Shown: positions 32,641 to 43,000 of the stretch, piece after piece
Numbering within the stretch: the first letter of the stretch is position 1
How the letters are laid out: the number at the start of each line of letters is the position of its first letter
NCBI GenBank assembly: GCA_016649715.1
Contig: JAENXC010000017.1
Location: 25,755-89,754, forward strand
Direction: 5' to 3'
Length of the DNA: 64,000 nt
Origin: Flavobacteriaceae bacterium
GTDB taxonomy: Bacteria; Bacteroidota; Bacteroidia; Flavobacteriales; Flavobacteriaceae
Position numbers and translations under genes: made by a program
Notes under the pieces: model-generated
Database searches by the model: none
What the model saw: only the letters and a program-made list of their open reading frames with translations
Told to the model about the DNA's origin: nothing

Positions 32641-33929
32641 TATTCTTCTGTTTTTGAAATTAAATATTCCAATTTGGCTTCCGCAGTAAATCCGTTTTTT
32701 ATTGCCTCCACTTTTTGGGTTTGTAACATTAAGATATCTTGATTCATTTGCAAAACCTCTTCAAAATCTATGATGGAATTACTGAATCCGGAAATAAGCA
32801 ATTTGCTTGCCTGCCCCGAACTAACCAGTTGTTTTTGATATAAAGCGATGAGTTGTTCAGCTTTTTTAAGATCGTAAAGCGTCATTTCATAAGTGCTTTG
32901 CAATTCGTTTTTTTGGGCTTCCTGTTGGTGTTCCATGCTGCTTGCCATAAACTCTGCTTCCTTTTTTGCAGCCCTATATTTTTTTCTGAAAATTGGTAGA
33001 GTAACCGTGAACATCGGCATAAAGGCATCTTGTCCGTTCATTTCCGGATTGGCATCAGTGCGTTTTGAAATGATGGAATAATCAATTCCCAATCCAAGCA
33101 TCGGCAATCCTTCTTTTTGAGCCACAATTTGCTGCATTAAATAAGATTCCTTTTGCTTTTCCAAACTCGTAATACTGGGATGGTTTTCAAATAGATCTTT
33201 AGGATCCACTAAAATTTCGTCATTCTTAAATATTAATGTATCCTGAATTTGAACGGCTATTTCCGATCCCCTGTTCAGCAATAAATTAAACCTGATTTCC
33301 AGAGGTTTTCTAATTTTCTCAAGCAATTCAATTTCTGTAATTGCCGCTTCTCGCTTGATATCAACCTTGATGACGTTTACCATCGGTGCATTTCCACTTT
33401 TGAATCGGCTCAAGGACAATTCACGGTAAGAATCAAGAATGGTCAGGTTTTCCTTTTTAAGCTGAATTGTTTCTTCAATCGCGTACAATTCGGCATAAAC
33501 CGATTTTATTTCGAAGAATAATTGGTTCCGCAGATCTAAATAATTCTGAAATTTAGCTTTCGCCATTAAAACCGAAGCATCTTCCTTAGCCTTAAGGGTT
33601 CCAAACCAGGGAAACATTTGTGTGAGCGAAAAACTGGCTTCCTGGCCCCCTAACCTTGTTTCTACCATTTGTCCAAAAGCGCTCATAGTTAAAGTGGGAT
33701 CTGGCAAACCCGATACCTGGGGTGCCTGTTGCATCGCTGCTTCAAACTGCGCATAAGAGGATTTCAGCTTCGGATTATTTTCTGCAGCTGTCTGCAAATA
33801 CGCATCTAAATTTTGTGCAGAAACTTGATAGCTGCTTATTCCAAAGCAGAAAAGCACAAAGAAAACGTCCCCTAACCCCCGATGGGGGGATTTGAGTTGA
33901 CTTTTAAATAATTTTATATTGTTAAACAT
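32640..33929 (-). CDS. cusC: TolC/CusC-like outer-membrane efflux channel
   Basis: 429-aa exported protein of the outer-membrane efflux family, with long helices (about 80-200 and 290-420) typical of TolC. Signal peptide and cleavage at YQVSAQ near residue 38. The extra residues before the signal core (QLKSPHRGLGDVF, about 11-23) come from a short repeat, 33867-33900, that lies inside the 5' end. Works with the CusB-like adaptor (shares one base with it) and the CusA pump upstream. Confidence 0.9.
   Translation of the reverse strand: MFNNIKLFKSQLKSPHRGLGDVFFVLFCFGISSYQVSAQNLDAYLQTAAENNPKLKSSYAQFEAAMQQAPQVSGLPDPTLTMSAFGQMVETRLGGQEASFSLTQMFPWFGTLKAKEDASVLMAKAKFQNYLDLRNQLFFEIKSVYAELYAIEETIQLKKENLTILDSYRELSLSRFKSGNAPMVNVIKVDIKREAAITEIELLEKIRKPLEIRFNLLLNRGSEIAVQIQDTLIFKNDEILVDPKDLFENHPSITSLEKQKESYLMQQIVAQKEGLPMLGLGIDYSIISKRTDANPEMNGQDAFMPMFTVTLPIFRKKYRAAKKEAEFMASSMEHQQEAQKNELQSTYEMTLYDLKKAEQLIALYQKQLVSSGQASKLLISGFSNSIIDFEEVLQMNQDILMLQTQKVEAIKNGFTAEAKLEYLISKTEE
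33867..33900. repeat. short G/C-rich repeat with GGATTTGAGTTG, in 5' end of cusC
   Basis: CCCCTAACCCCCGATGGGGGGATTTGAGTTGA. Related to 33970-34010 (same ATTTGAGTTG end and a C/G hairpin core). Both lie at gene ends in the RND operon and are translated. Confidence 0.65.
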
Positions 33930-33958
33930 ATATATTTAATTTTTATATAATACCTATT

Positions 33959-36900
33959 TTATTGAACTTCATGGGGTTCTTCCCCTTCTGGAAGGGATGG
34001 ATTTGAGTTGTTTTTCACCGCATTTTCCCTCCAGATGGCCTGCAACACAGGCACAACAAAAATGGTCATGATTTGAATGATCATTCCTCCAAAAATGGGA
34101 ATAGCCATAGGCACCATAATATCAGCTCCTTTTCCTGTGGAAGACAATACCGGCAAAAGTGCGATAATAGCCACAGCAGCAGTCATCATAGCCGGTCGTA
34201 CTCTTTTTGTTCCGGCTTCCTTCACCGCATCCCGCACATCGGGAACGGTTTGTGGATTTCTTCTTTCAAAAACCTGGTGAATGTAGGTTCCCATTAAAAC
34301 CCCATCATCGGTCGCAATTCCAAAAAGGGCAATAAAACCGACCCAAACCGCCACACTCAAATTGATGGTGTGTATTTGAAACAGATCCCGCATATTCTCT
34401 CCGGAAATCGCAAAATCCATAAACCAGGGTTGCCCGTATAACCAAATCATTATAAATCCACCAGAAAAAGCCACAAATACTCCTGAAAAGTGGATGGTGG
34501 AAGCGATGATGGTTTTAAACTGGAAGTACAACAACAGGAATATTAAAACCAAACTGATTGGGATCACAATAGCAAGTCGTTTTACCGCCCGTACTTGATT
34601 TTCATAATTTCCAGAAAATTTATAACTCACCCCTGCAGGGACTATTAATTCTCCAGAATCAATTTTATCCTGAATGTGTTTTTGTGCATCGTTTACCACA
34701 TTCACCTCTGCATAACCATCTCGTTTGTCAAAAAGTACATACCCCACCAAAAAAGTTTCTTCACTTTTTATCATTTGAGGCCCACGTACGTAATTTAATG
34801 CTGCCAATTCTCCCAGCGGAATTTGAGCCCCGCTTTTGGTAGGTACGAGTATTTTTTTAATGCTTTCGGGATCATCGCGCAACTCTTGTGGATAGCGCAC
34901 CCGCACGGGGAAACGTTCCCTGCCTTCAACCGTGGTGGTGATTTCCATCCCGCCAATGGCAGTTTCCATGGTTTGTTGCACATCTTCTATGCTTAAACCA
35001 TATCGCGCAATGGCACTTCTGTCGATCTTTATTTCCAGATATGGTTTTCCCACGGTACGATCGGCAAAAACAGCTTCGGCTTTCACGGAAGGTACTTCTT
35101 TTAAAATGCCTTCCAGCTGCAATCCGAATTCCTGAATAATGAGCAAATTTGGGCCATACACTTTTATTCCCATAGGCGCCCGCATCCCGGTTTGCAACAT
35201 TACCAAACGGGTTTCAATAGGCTGTAATTTTGGTGCTGAGGTAACTCCCGGAATACTGGTGGCTTTTACAATTTCATTCCAAATATCGTCGGGGTTTTTG
35301 ATGTGTTCCCGCCAGTTTCTATAATAATCCCCGTCTTCGTCTTCAATCAGGTTCTCCTGGGAAACTTTTTGATTTATGGCGTCTTCATTGCTTAATGTAT
35401 CCCCAGATTTGAGGATAAACCTTTCCTTTTTATCCACTTTAAATGCCAGTGGTTTTCCATCATGGGAAAGGATGTATTTGGGCTTGTAATTAATGATATT
35501 TTCATACATAGAAATAGGAGCGGGATCCAGAGCACTTTCAACCCTACCCAATTTTCCTACCGCCACGTCAACTTCCGGAATATTTGTAATAGCAATATCC
35601 AGTTTTTGCAAAGTTTCTTTCGATGCTTCAATTCCCGCATGGGGCATAGAAGTAGGCATCAGCAAAAAGCTTCCTTCATTTAAAGACGGCATAAACTCTT
35701 TCCCAACACCGGGGAAAGTATCGGCCATTCCTGTCCATACCGAAGTAGTTCTTACGTTCCACCCAACTTTATCAAATCCGTCTGCGGCAAACCCAAATAT
35801 TTTTGGAAAGCCCAGCCAGATCAATATTCCAAAGAAAATGGTTATTATTGGGATCATCAGGAATTTCTTTTTATTGACTAGGCACCAACCTAAAATGGGT
35901 TGGTAGAATTTGACCATGCCCATTAAAATTGCCAAAATACCAGCCAATAATACGATCACGAAAATATAATTTGAAAACACCGAATTTTGATGTCCCAGTG
36001 GCAGCCATTCTTCTGTAAGGAAAAATAAGGTTACCGCGACAATAATAAACAACGTGATTTGATTGGAATACTTTCCTAAAAACTGTGGATTCCTGTCTTC
36101 CACCAATTTTATAATTCCTATAACAACAAGTGCAAGAGGCAGCCAAAAGCTGAAGTAGAATGCAAAAAACAAGCCTGCAACTATCAGGATTATATTCCAT
36201 ATCCGCACCATTCTGGCTTTTTGGATCCTGATATTAAATGCAAAATAAGAAAGCATAGGCAGGATTAGAATTCCGATTAAGAACGAAGCTATAAGCGCAA
36301 AGGTTTTGGTAAAAGCCAACGGCCTGAACAATTTCCCTTCGGCATTTTCCATAAAAAATACGGGTAAAAAACTCACGACGGTCGTTAAAAGCGCAGTAGT
36401 CACCGCAGGAAAAACCTCCATGGTTGCCTCGTGGATAATGGCTAAAAGCCGTTCTCCTTTGGAATCCTTATTTTGAGGCATTTCCAGATGCCTAATGGTA
36501 TTTTCAACAAAAATAATCCCTACATCTACCATCACCCCAATAGCAATAGCGATTCCAGAAAGTGCTACAACGTTGGCATCTACCCCAAAATACCGCATCG
36601 CGATAAAAGTCATTAGCACCCCAACGGGCAACAAGCTGGAAATTAAAAGGGAAGCTCTTAAATTGAGTACCAATACCAGAATTACAATAATACTTATTAG
36701 AATTTCGTGCGAAAGCGCGTTTTCGAGCGTAGCAATGGTTTCATGAATTAATTGTGTCCTGTCATAAAATGGAACGATAGTGACCTTGCTCACAGTTCCA
36801 TCTGCGAGGGTTTTTTGAGGTAAACCGGGGGAAATTTCCGCAATCCTTTCCTTGGTATTTTCAATGGCTTGCAACGGATTGGACCCGTAACGGGCCACAA

Positions 36901-37813
36901 CAACCCCACCTACAACATCGGCTCCGCCTTTGTCTAAAATCCCGCGCCTTTCGGCGGGGCCTAAATGCACTACACCCAAATCCTTGATCAGTATTGGCTT
37001 GTTGTCCTTTACAGTAACTACTGAATTCTCAATATCCCCGACAGATTCTATATAGCCCAGCCCGCGAACCAGATATTCCACTTTGTTTATTTCCAGAGTC
37101 TTTGCACCAATGTCACGGTTGGAATTTTTCACTGCCATCATCACCTGGTCAATTCCAACGTTAAAGGCTTTCAGCGCATCGGGGTTTACATCTATTTGGT
37201 ATTCCTGGATAAATCCACCTACAGAGGCAACTTCAGAAACTCCCGTAGTACCGCTCAAACCGAGTTTTACATAAAAATCCTGTATGGTACGCAATTCATG
37301 CAAATCCCAGCCGCCGGTAACATTCCCTTGCGAATCGCGCCCTTCCAGCGTATACCAAAACACCTGTCCTAATCCGGTAGCATCTGGCCCCATAGAGGGC
37401 GACACGCCCTGAGGTAATATATTGGCGGGAAGCGAATTCAGTTTTTCCAAAACCCGGGTTCGAGACCAATAGAACTCTACATCCTCATCAAAAATGATGT
37501 AGATAATGGAAAACCCAAACATGGAGGTACTTCTTATGGATTTTACCCCTGGAATTCCCAATAAAGAAGTGGTTAAAGGATAGGTAATTTGGTCTTCGAT
37601 ATCCTGTGGAGATCGACCGGACCAATCGGTAAAAACAATTTGTTGATTTTCGCCAATATCAGGTATGGCATCTACGGGCACAGAATCTTTTGGGAGGAAA
37701 CCAATATCCCAATTAAAAGGTGCCGTAACCAAACCCCAGCCAATAAATGAGGCAAGCAGAAGAACAGTAACCAATCTGTTGTAAAGAAAATATTTTATAA
37801 GTTTATCGAACAT
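33959..37813 (-). CDS. cusA: CusA/CzcA-type heavy-metal RND efflux pump
   Basis: 1284-aa inner-membrane proton-driven pump, somewhat longer than the usual 1040-1080 because of an extra hydrophilic/membrane stretch near 530-660 and a periplasmic insert near 780-870. HME-RND marks: FNWDIGFLPKDSVPVDAIPDIGENQ near 30-52 and APMGIKVYGPNL around 925; GVMVDVGIIFVEN (about 428-440) in TM4 carries the Asp/Glu relay region, and a second RND core TDDGVLMGTYI lies near 1170-1185. Exports Cu(I)/Ag(I) or a divalent metal; the neighbours argue for copper. C-terminal NNSNPSLPEGEEPHEVQ overlaps the second short repeat. Transcribed with cusC and cusB. Confidence 0.95.
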   Translation of the reverse strand: MFDKLIKYFLYNRLVTVLLLASFIGWGLVTAPFNWDIGFLPKDSVPVDAIPDIGENQQIVFTDWSGRSPQDIEDQITYPLTTSLLGIPGVKSIRSTSMFGFSIIYIIFDEDVEFYWSRTRVLEKLNSLPANILPQGVSPSMGPDATGLGQVFWYTLEGRDSQGNVTGGWDLHELRTIQDFYVKLGLSGTTGVSEVASVGGFIQEYQIDVNPDALKAFNVGIDQVMMAVKNSNRDIGAKTLEINKVEYLVRGLGYIESVGDIENSVVTVKDNKPILIKDLGVVHLGPAERRGILDKGGADVVGGVVVARYGSNPLQAIENTKERIAEISPGLPQKTLADGTVSKVTIVPFYDRTQLIHETIATLENALSHEILISIIVILVLVLNLRASLLISSLLPVGVLMTFIAMRYFGVDANVVALSGIAIAIGVMVDVGIIFVENTIRHLEMPQNKDSKGERLLAIIHEATMEVFPAVTTALLTTVVSFLPVFFMENAEGKLFRPLAFTKTFALIASFLIGILILPMLSYFAFNIRIQKARMVRIWNIILIVAGLFFAFYFSFWLPLALVVIGIIKLVEDRNPQFLGKYSNQITLFIIVAVTLFFLTEEWLPLGHQNSVFSNYIFVIVLLAGILAILMGMVKFYQPILGWCLVNKKKFLMIPIITIFFGILIWLGFPKIFGFAADGFDKVGWNVRTTSVWTGMADTFPGVGKEFMPSLNEGSFLLMPTSMPHAGIEASKETLQKLDIAITNIPEVDVAVGKLGRVESALDPAPISMYENIINYKPKYILSHDGKPLAFKVDKKERFILKSGDTLSNEDAINQKVSQENLIEDEDGDYYRNWREHIKNPDDIWNEIVKATSIPGVTSAPKLQPIETRLVMLQTGMRAPMGIKVYGPNLLIIQEFGLQLEGILKEVPSVKAEAVFADRTVGKPYLEIKIDRSAIARYGLSIEDVQQTMETAIGGMEITTTVEGRERFPVRVRYPQELRDDPESIKKILVPTKSGAQIPLGELAALNYVRGPQMIKSEETFLVGYVLFDKRDGYAEVNVVNDAQKHIQDKIDSGELIVPAGVSYKFSGNYENQVRAVKRLAIVIPISLVLIFLLLYFQFKTIIASTIHFSGVFVAFSGGFIMIWLYGQPWFMDFAISGENMRDLFQIHTINLSVAVWVGFIALFGIATDDGVLMGTYIHQVFERRNPQTVPDVRDAVKEAGTKRVRPAMMTAAVAIIALLPVLSSTGKGADIMVPMAIPIFGGMIIQIMTIFVVPVLQAIWRENAVKNNSNPSLPEGEEPHEVQ
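33970..34010. repeat. short repeat with GGATTTGAGTTG, in 3' end of cusA
   Basis: CATGGGGTTCTTCCCCTTCTGG at one end and GATTTGAGTTGTTTTTC at the other; see 33867-33900. Encodes the last residues of the pump, NPSLPEGEEPHEV. Confidence 0.55.
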
Positions 37814-37890
37814 TTTTTTGATTATTTAATGAGTTGATTTTGATAGAACATTATGAAATAATTTAATAATAAATCATAACAATGCTTCAA

Positions 37891-37914
37891 CGCCGAAAGT
37901 TAAATACTTCGGCG
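37891..37914. other. stable hairpin between HYC_CC_PP-like gene and cusA
   Basis: CGCCGAA at 37891-37897 pairs with TTCGGCG at 37908-37914 (7 bp stem, 10-base loop), about 80 bases upstream of the cusA start. No U run on either side. May be an attenuator or processing site in the operon. Confidence 0.5.
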
Positions 37915-37934
37915 ACCAAAAAAATCATTAAAAA

Positions 37935-38354
37935 TCAAATTAAGAAAGTCTGGTGCAGCACTTGCACATCCCTTTCAATGAAAGGAGGTGGGTAGGCAAC
38001 AAAAGGAACAACTGTAGATTCTGTTCCTTCAAAAAGACTGATATAGGAATAAGCAACAGAAACAACAAAAATTTGTTGCTGAAATGATAACTGTTCAAAT
38101 GAGATTTTTAGGTCATCTTGGCCTTGCTTAATCAACTGTTGATCTTTACAGCAGGGTTTTTCAGTTACAGCAGAGTTTTCACAATTTGCAGCAGTAGGGG
38201 TTTTCTCCATTCCACAGGAATCAGCCTGCTGAACAAATGAAAAATCTACCAATGAATCTCCACAATAATGGATATCTACGGCAAAGGACATGGTAGTAAA
38301 AAGAACTACCCCCGCCATAAAAACAGCTATTGACTTGTGAATTACCGATTTCAT
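37935..38354 (-). CDS. HYC_CC_PP-like exported Cys-rich protein, copy 2
   Basis: 139-aa exported protein, signal peptide MKSVIHKSIAVFMAGVVLFT. Mature part with HYCGDSLVDFSF, several Cys (SCGMEK, NCENS, CCKDQQL), a PPF segment near the end and the final VQVLHQTFLI shared with copy 1 at 22399. First gene of the RND operon; probable periplasmic metal or folding helper. Divergent from the GreA-like gene at 38520 with about 165 bases between. Confidence 0.85.
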   Translation of the reverse strand: MKSVIHKSIAVFMAGVVLFTTMSFAVDIHYCGDSLVDFSFVQQADSCGMEKTPTAANCENSAVTEKPCCKDQQLIKQGQDDLKISFEQLSFQQQIFVVSVAYSYISLFEGTESTVVPFVAYPPPFIERDVQVLHQTFLI

Positions 38355-38495
38355 TTAGTGCGAAATTATGAAAAAACTTTAAACCAAAGACGATAAAAGT
38401 AAATCTTTAACAATTGTAACCAATTATTGCTGCCTCGTCATTCTGTTTTGAAAGATATATCAATGACTCAGAAGACAACACTCCCCAAAAATAAC

Positions 38496-38503
38496 TACCT
38501 TTA
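38496..38503 (+). promoter_or_regulatory. candidate -7 element of GreA-like copy 1
   Basis: TACCTTTA, 17 bases before the ATG; the same octamer precedes GreA-like copy 2. One base off the Bacteroidetes TAnnTTTG consensus. No clear -33 partner. Confidence 0.4.
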
Positions 38504-38519
38504 ATTCCAAAAGACCACT

Positions 38520-39020
38520 ATGAGCCGAGGTTTTGTAAAAGAAGGATACCAAGAGGAAACGCCCATCATCCCCCCGCGCTCCGCATTGCCAACTGCTGCA
38601 ATAAATTATGTAACACCACTGGGAATGGAATTGTTGCAAGGCGAAAGAGAGCATTTGGAAAACGAATGTGAAACTCTCACAACAATTAATGAGCAGCAAC
38701 GCCGTATCGATTTAACAGTTTTGAATGGTAAATTAGATTTATTGAACGAACGAATTGCCTCTGCACGCATCCTTGACCCAGCCACACAACCTTCAGACGA
38801 AGTGCGTTTTGGAGCTACGGTTACCTATAAAATTTCTTCGTCGCCAAATCCCCAGTCATTTCAAATTGTAGGCGTTGACGAAGCGGATGTGGCAAAAAGA
38901 AAAATTGCATTTGTAGCACCTATAGCCATTGCGCTTACAGGGCATAAAGTGGCTGATGAAGTGCCATTTCAATTAGCGGGAAACACAAAAAAATTAAAGA
39001 TTGTTTCTATTGCATATTGA
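38520..39020 (+). CDS. GreA/GreB-family elongation-factor-like protein, copy 1
   Basis: 166 aa. N-terminal tail (MSRGFVKEGYQEETPIIPP), then a predicted coiled coil (about 40-85) and a C-terminal beta domain (about 95-165: VRFGATVTYKIS...VGVDEADVAKRKIAFVAPIAIAL) similar to the FKBP-like domain of GreA/GreB. The coiled-coil tip reads TTINEQQRRID, so the Asp/Glu pair for transcript cleavage that GreA and GreB carry there is not conserved. It is diverged from the copy at 51574 (roughly three quarters identical) and reads as the more decayed of the two. RNA polymerase binding is inferred. Confidence 0.8.
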   Translation: MSRGFVKEGYQEETPIIPPRSALPTAAINYVTPLGMELLQGEREHLENECETLTTINEQQRRIDLTVLNGKLDLLNERIASARILDPATQPSDEVRFGATVTYKISSSPNPQSFQIVGVDEADVAKRKIAFVAPIAIALTGHKVADEVPFQLAGNTKKLKIVSIAY

Positions 39021-39045
39021 AAAAGCTTATTCAGACGAAGGTCTT

Positions 39046-39520
39046 TTAACCGTTCATTAAAAGTACAAATTTAAAACCACCAGAGATAATAAAAGCGCTA
39101 AGCCCAGTGTTGCGTTTGTAAATACTATATTTTAAGTCAATGCTTTTTAGGCCAGCGTCAAAAAAATGGAATTTTGTAAGAATATCAGTATAGCCTACCC
39201 CCAAACCATACTGGCTGGCAGTAAACTTTGGGAGATCATAATCTGAAGTATAAAATTCAGCTTTAGATAAATTTTCATCGAAAGGTGCAAAACAATCTGC
39301 TTGTGTTTCTTGGTAATAACTATAGGAAGGATATAATGTAAAGGAGCTACCCAATTTAATAGGTATCTCCAAACTTGTAGTGTGTGAAGTTACCCCCCCC
39401 ATTATCGAAATAATAGCGATAGTAGGTTCGCAAAGCAAATATTTCATTTAGGTAATAATTGAAACGAATCACAATAGGTATTTTAAAGCGTGACGATGGC
39501 AATCGCCTATGTCATCCGCC
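39046..39520 (-). pseudogene. DUF3570 outer-membrane protein remnant
   Basis: Only the C-terminal third of a DUF3570 barrel remains. From about 39510 the complement reads RLPSSRFKIPIVIRF then LRTYYRYYFDN; at a run of eight G (39393-39400) the frame shifts and continues SHTTSLEIPIKLGSS, on through FYTSDYDLPKF and LKSIDLKYSIYKR to the stop at 39046. Further upstream the frame is broken again. DUF3570 proteins often sit next to copper or thiol genes. Non-functional as it stands. Confidence 0.8.
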
Positions 39521-39556
39521 AACTGGAAAACATACGTATTTGAAGGAGAGGTGTAG

Positions 39557-39637
39557 TTGGGAATGCTGGCGATGTTCCCAATAAAAAATTAGGCTTGTTG
39601 GCAAAATAAATCCGTTGCAGCGGATTGGCCAGCCAAC
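39557..39637. other. two hairpins in a roughly 480-base gap without a gene
   Basis: Gap 39521-40003. First hairpin: TTGGGAA (39557-39563) with TTCCCAA (39575-39581). Second: an outer GTTGGC (39597-39602) / GCCAAC (39632-39637) pair enclosing AATCCG (39609-39614) / CGGATT (39621-39626). Remaining 350 bases are very AT-rich with no frame or repeat I can assign; promoter of the CcsBA gene should lie here. Confidence 0.5.
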
Positions 39638-40003
39638 CACAACTTGTAAAGACAAAAAAAAAATCGTCCCTAATAATACTAAACCCTCTTTTTCAATGCT
39701 ATTAATTTATATGAGCCCTTTTGTATTTTTTACAATTAAAAAGTGTTTAATTGACATCAATTATTTCCAAAAACTTATACCTTTAAGGACCTGTAATTGA
39801 ATTATTAAGAGTAGATTTTCAAACCATAAGAAAAAAATCTTTTTTTTAGTTTTATTATAATGCATAAGCTTATTTCCAAAAGTGATGGAAGTAGATATAT
39901 AGTTTATATGAATTTTTCGTTAATAACTAAGTATGGCACTATTAAGTTTTAATACAATACGCTACCGCAAACTTTTGTTTAATCTTTATTAACCTTACCT
40001 GAA

Positions 40004-43000
40004 TTGAAAGCAAAAAAAGTTCTCTCTGCATTTTTTACTACTCGTGCGGCTGGTGCATATTTCATCCTTTTTGCGGCCGCGATTGCTATTGCAACTTTTA
40101 TAGAAAATGATTTTGGCACCAGTGCCGCACAAAAAGTAATCTTTAAATCCTGGTGGTTCGAACTGTTACTAGTTCTTTTCGGCATTACTATACTTGTAAA
40201 CATCGTCAAATTTCGAATGGTGCAACAGCGCAAATGGGCAGTTTTAATGTTCCACATTGCCATCATTGTTATATTGATTGGCGCCGGAGTTACCCGCTAT
40301 TTTGGATTTGAAGGGGTCATGCACATTCGTGAAAACGAGGCCGCCAATACCTTTCTCTCTTCGGAAACTTTTCTAAAATTTCAAGTTCAAAAAAACGGCA
40401 ATACCTACAATTTCGCCGAACCTGTTTTGTTCGCTTCCTTGGGAAGCAATCATTTTAAAGAATCATATATGATTGAAAATGAATTGATAGAAATGGAAGT
40501 AAAGGATTTCATACCAAATCCCGAGCAACAAATGGAATCGAGCAATTTAGATGGAAAGCCCGTGCTAAAACTAGTTGTTGCTGGAGCCAACGGCAGACAG
40601 GAATACTATCTTGAAAAAGGACAGACAAGACGTATTGGGGGGCTATTGTACAATTTTAATGACAATGAAATTCCTGCCGCCATAAATATTAAATATGAAA
40701 ATAGCGAAACCTATTTTTTGGCAGACCGTACCCTTACCCAAATGGTGATGGCAACACAGAAAAAGGACACCCTAAACCCCACAGACGATTACAAACCTTT
40801 ATTATTGCGCTCCCTATATTCGGACGGGGTGAATAATTTTGTTTTTTCAGAATTTAACCCCAGTGCAAAAACTTTTATCAAATCCAATGATCCTAAAGTG
40901 AAAAATGAAAGCAGCACTGCGATTGTAATGGATGTTACTGTAAAAGGGCAAACCCAAGAAACATATGTTTATGGCAACAAAGGGCTTCCAGGAAACCCAT
41001 CCAACCTTTCTTTCAAGGGATTGAATATTTCCATCTCATATGGCGCTAAGGAAGTAATGGTTCCATTCGGCATTAAATTAAACGATTTTATTATGGATAA
41101 ATATCCCGGCACCAATAGCGCTTCTTCATATGCAAGCGAAGTAACCGTTGTGGATCCAGTTGAAAATGTGAATATGGACTACCGCATTTATATGAACAAT
41201 ATTTTAGACTATGGTGGGTACCGATTTTTTCAATCCTCGTTTGACAGGGACGAGAAAGGAACCTATCTAAGCGTTAATAGCGATTGGTGGGGAACTATTA
41301 TATCCTATATAGGATATGCGCTCCTTACCCTGGGAATGATTTTGACCCTCTTCAGCAAAAACACTCGTTTTTATAGCTTAATCAAAAAAATCAAGGCCCT
41401 CAGGGCCAAAAGTGGCACCTTTACCATTCTTATTGCGCTCTTTTTCTGTTCTATGATTAACGCTCAGACCGACAACCATATTAAAAATGCCGTTTCGAAA
41501 GAGCATGCAGAGGCTTTTAGCACAGTTGTAGTGCAGGATTTTAAAGGACGAATGAAACCGATGCATACCTTATCCCGCGAAGTGCTTCGAAAAATAACAC
41601 GCAAAGAAAGTTGGGACGGCCTAAATGCAGATCAGGTAGTGCTGAGTATGTTTGTAAACAAAGAGGATTGGTATGGCGTGCCCTTAATTAAATTGGGCAA
41701 ACATGAGGATATCCAAAAACTCTTGGGAGTTTCGGGAGAATACGCTTCCTATAAAGATTTTTTTGATGAAAGCGGAAAATATAAATTTCAGGACGAAGTA
41801 AGGCGAGTTTATGACCTTGAACCCATAGACCGCGGAGTATATGAAAAGGAACTACTGAAAATAGACGAGCGGCTCAACATATTGAGCATGGTATTTTCAG
41901 GGAGCATGCTCAAAATAATTCCTAGGCCCAACGACCCCAGTAATACCTGGGAAGGATACAGCGGCCATAACCACGACGATGGTCACAACCACAGCACCGT
42001 TGCCAATAATTTCTTTAATTCATATGGCAGTGAACTACAAAAGGCAACCTCAACCAAGGACTATAGCCATGCAGGACATTTGTTGGCAGAACTCAAAGGG
42101 TATCAAGTAGCAAAAGGCGGATCGGTAATGCCTTCGGAATCAAAAATAAATATAGAAATCTTGCTTAACAAGATGAATGTGTTTACACGTTTGGCTGGGC
42201 TTTATATGATTTTGGGCGTTTTGCTGTTGTTCTTTTTGTTTGTTTCGGTCTTTAAACCGAGTTGGCATTTAAAGAAGGTATATATTGTCCTTTTTTCCTT
42301 GGTGGCAATTGGTTTTGTGCTACATACCGTTGGGCTTGGAATGCGCTGGTTTGTGTCCGGCAGGGCCCCTTGGAGCAATGGCTATGAATCTATGATTTAT
42401 ATTGCGTGGACCACAACTTTGGCGGGAATTCTATTTACCCGAAAATCCTTTGGGGGCTTAGCGGCGACCATGGTTTTGGCGGGCACCATCCTATTTGTTT
42501 CTACCTTAAGCTTTTTAGACCCAGAGATTACCCCTTTGGTACCCGTTTTAAAATCGTATTGGCTTACCATTCACGTATCCTTGGAAGCGGGCAGTTATGG
42601 CTTTTTGATGTTAGGAGCTATCATTGGCTTAATAAACTTAGTCTTAATGATTTTTATTTCTGATAAAAACAAGATCCGGGTTAAAAGAATTATTCAAGAA
42701 ATGAGCTATATAAGCGAGCTTACCCTTATTGGCGGGTTGTTTATGGTAAGTATAGGCACCTATTTGGGCGGCGTCTGGGCAAACGAATCCTGGGGCCGTT
42801 ATTGGGGTTGGGATGCCAAGGAAACTTGGGCCCTTGTAACCATACTGGTCTACGCCTTTATATTGCATATGCGACTGATACCAAAATTGCGTGGACTGTT
42901 TGCCTATAATTTGGCTACAATTTTTGGCTTAGGCACCGTGATTATGACCTATTTCGGGGTAAATTATTACCTATCTGGCTTGCACTCCTATGCAACAGGA

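Noticed and set aside
1..38400. Prophage, integrase, transposase or tRNA-anchored island ends
   Set aside because: No integrase, transposase, att repeat or tRNA was seen, so mobility of the metal island is not claimed.
38460..38699. Minus-strand frame of 79 codons
   Set aside because: Opposite the GreA-like gene, no family features.
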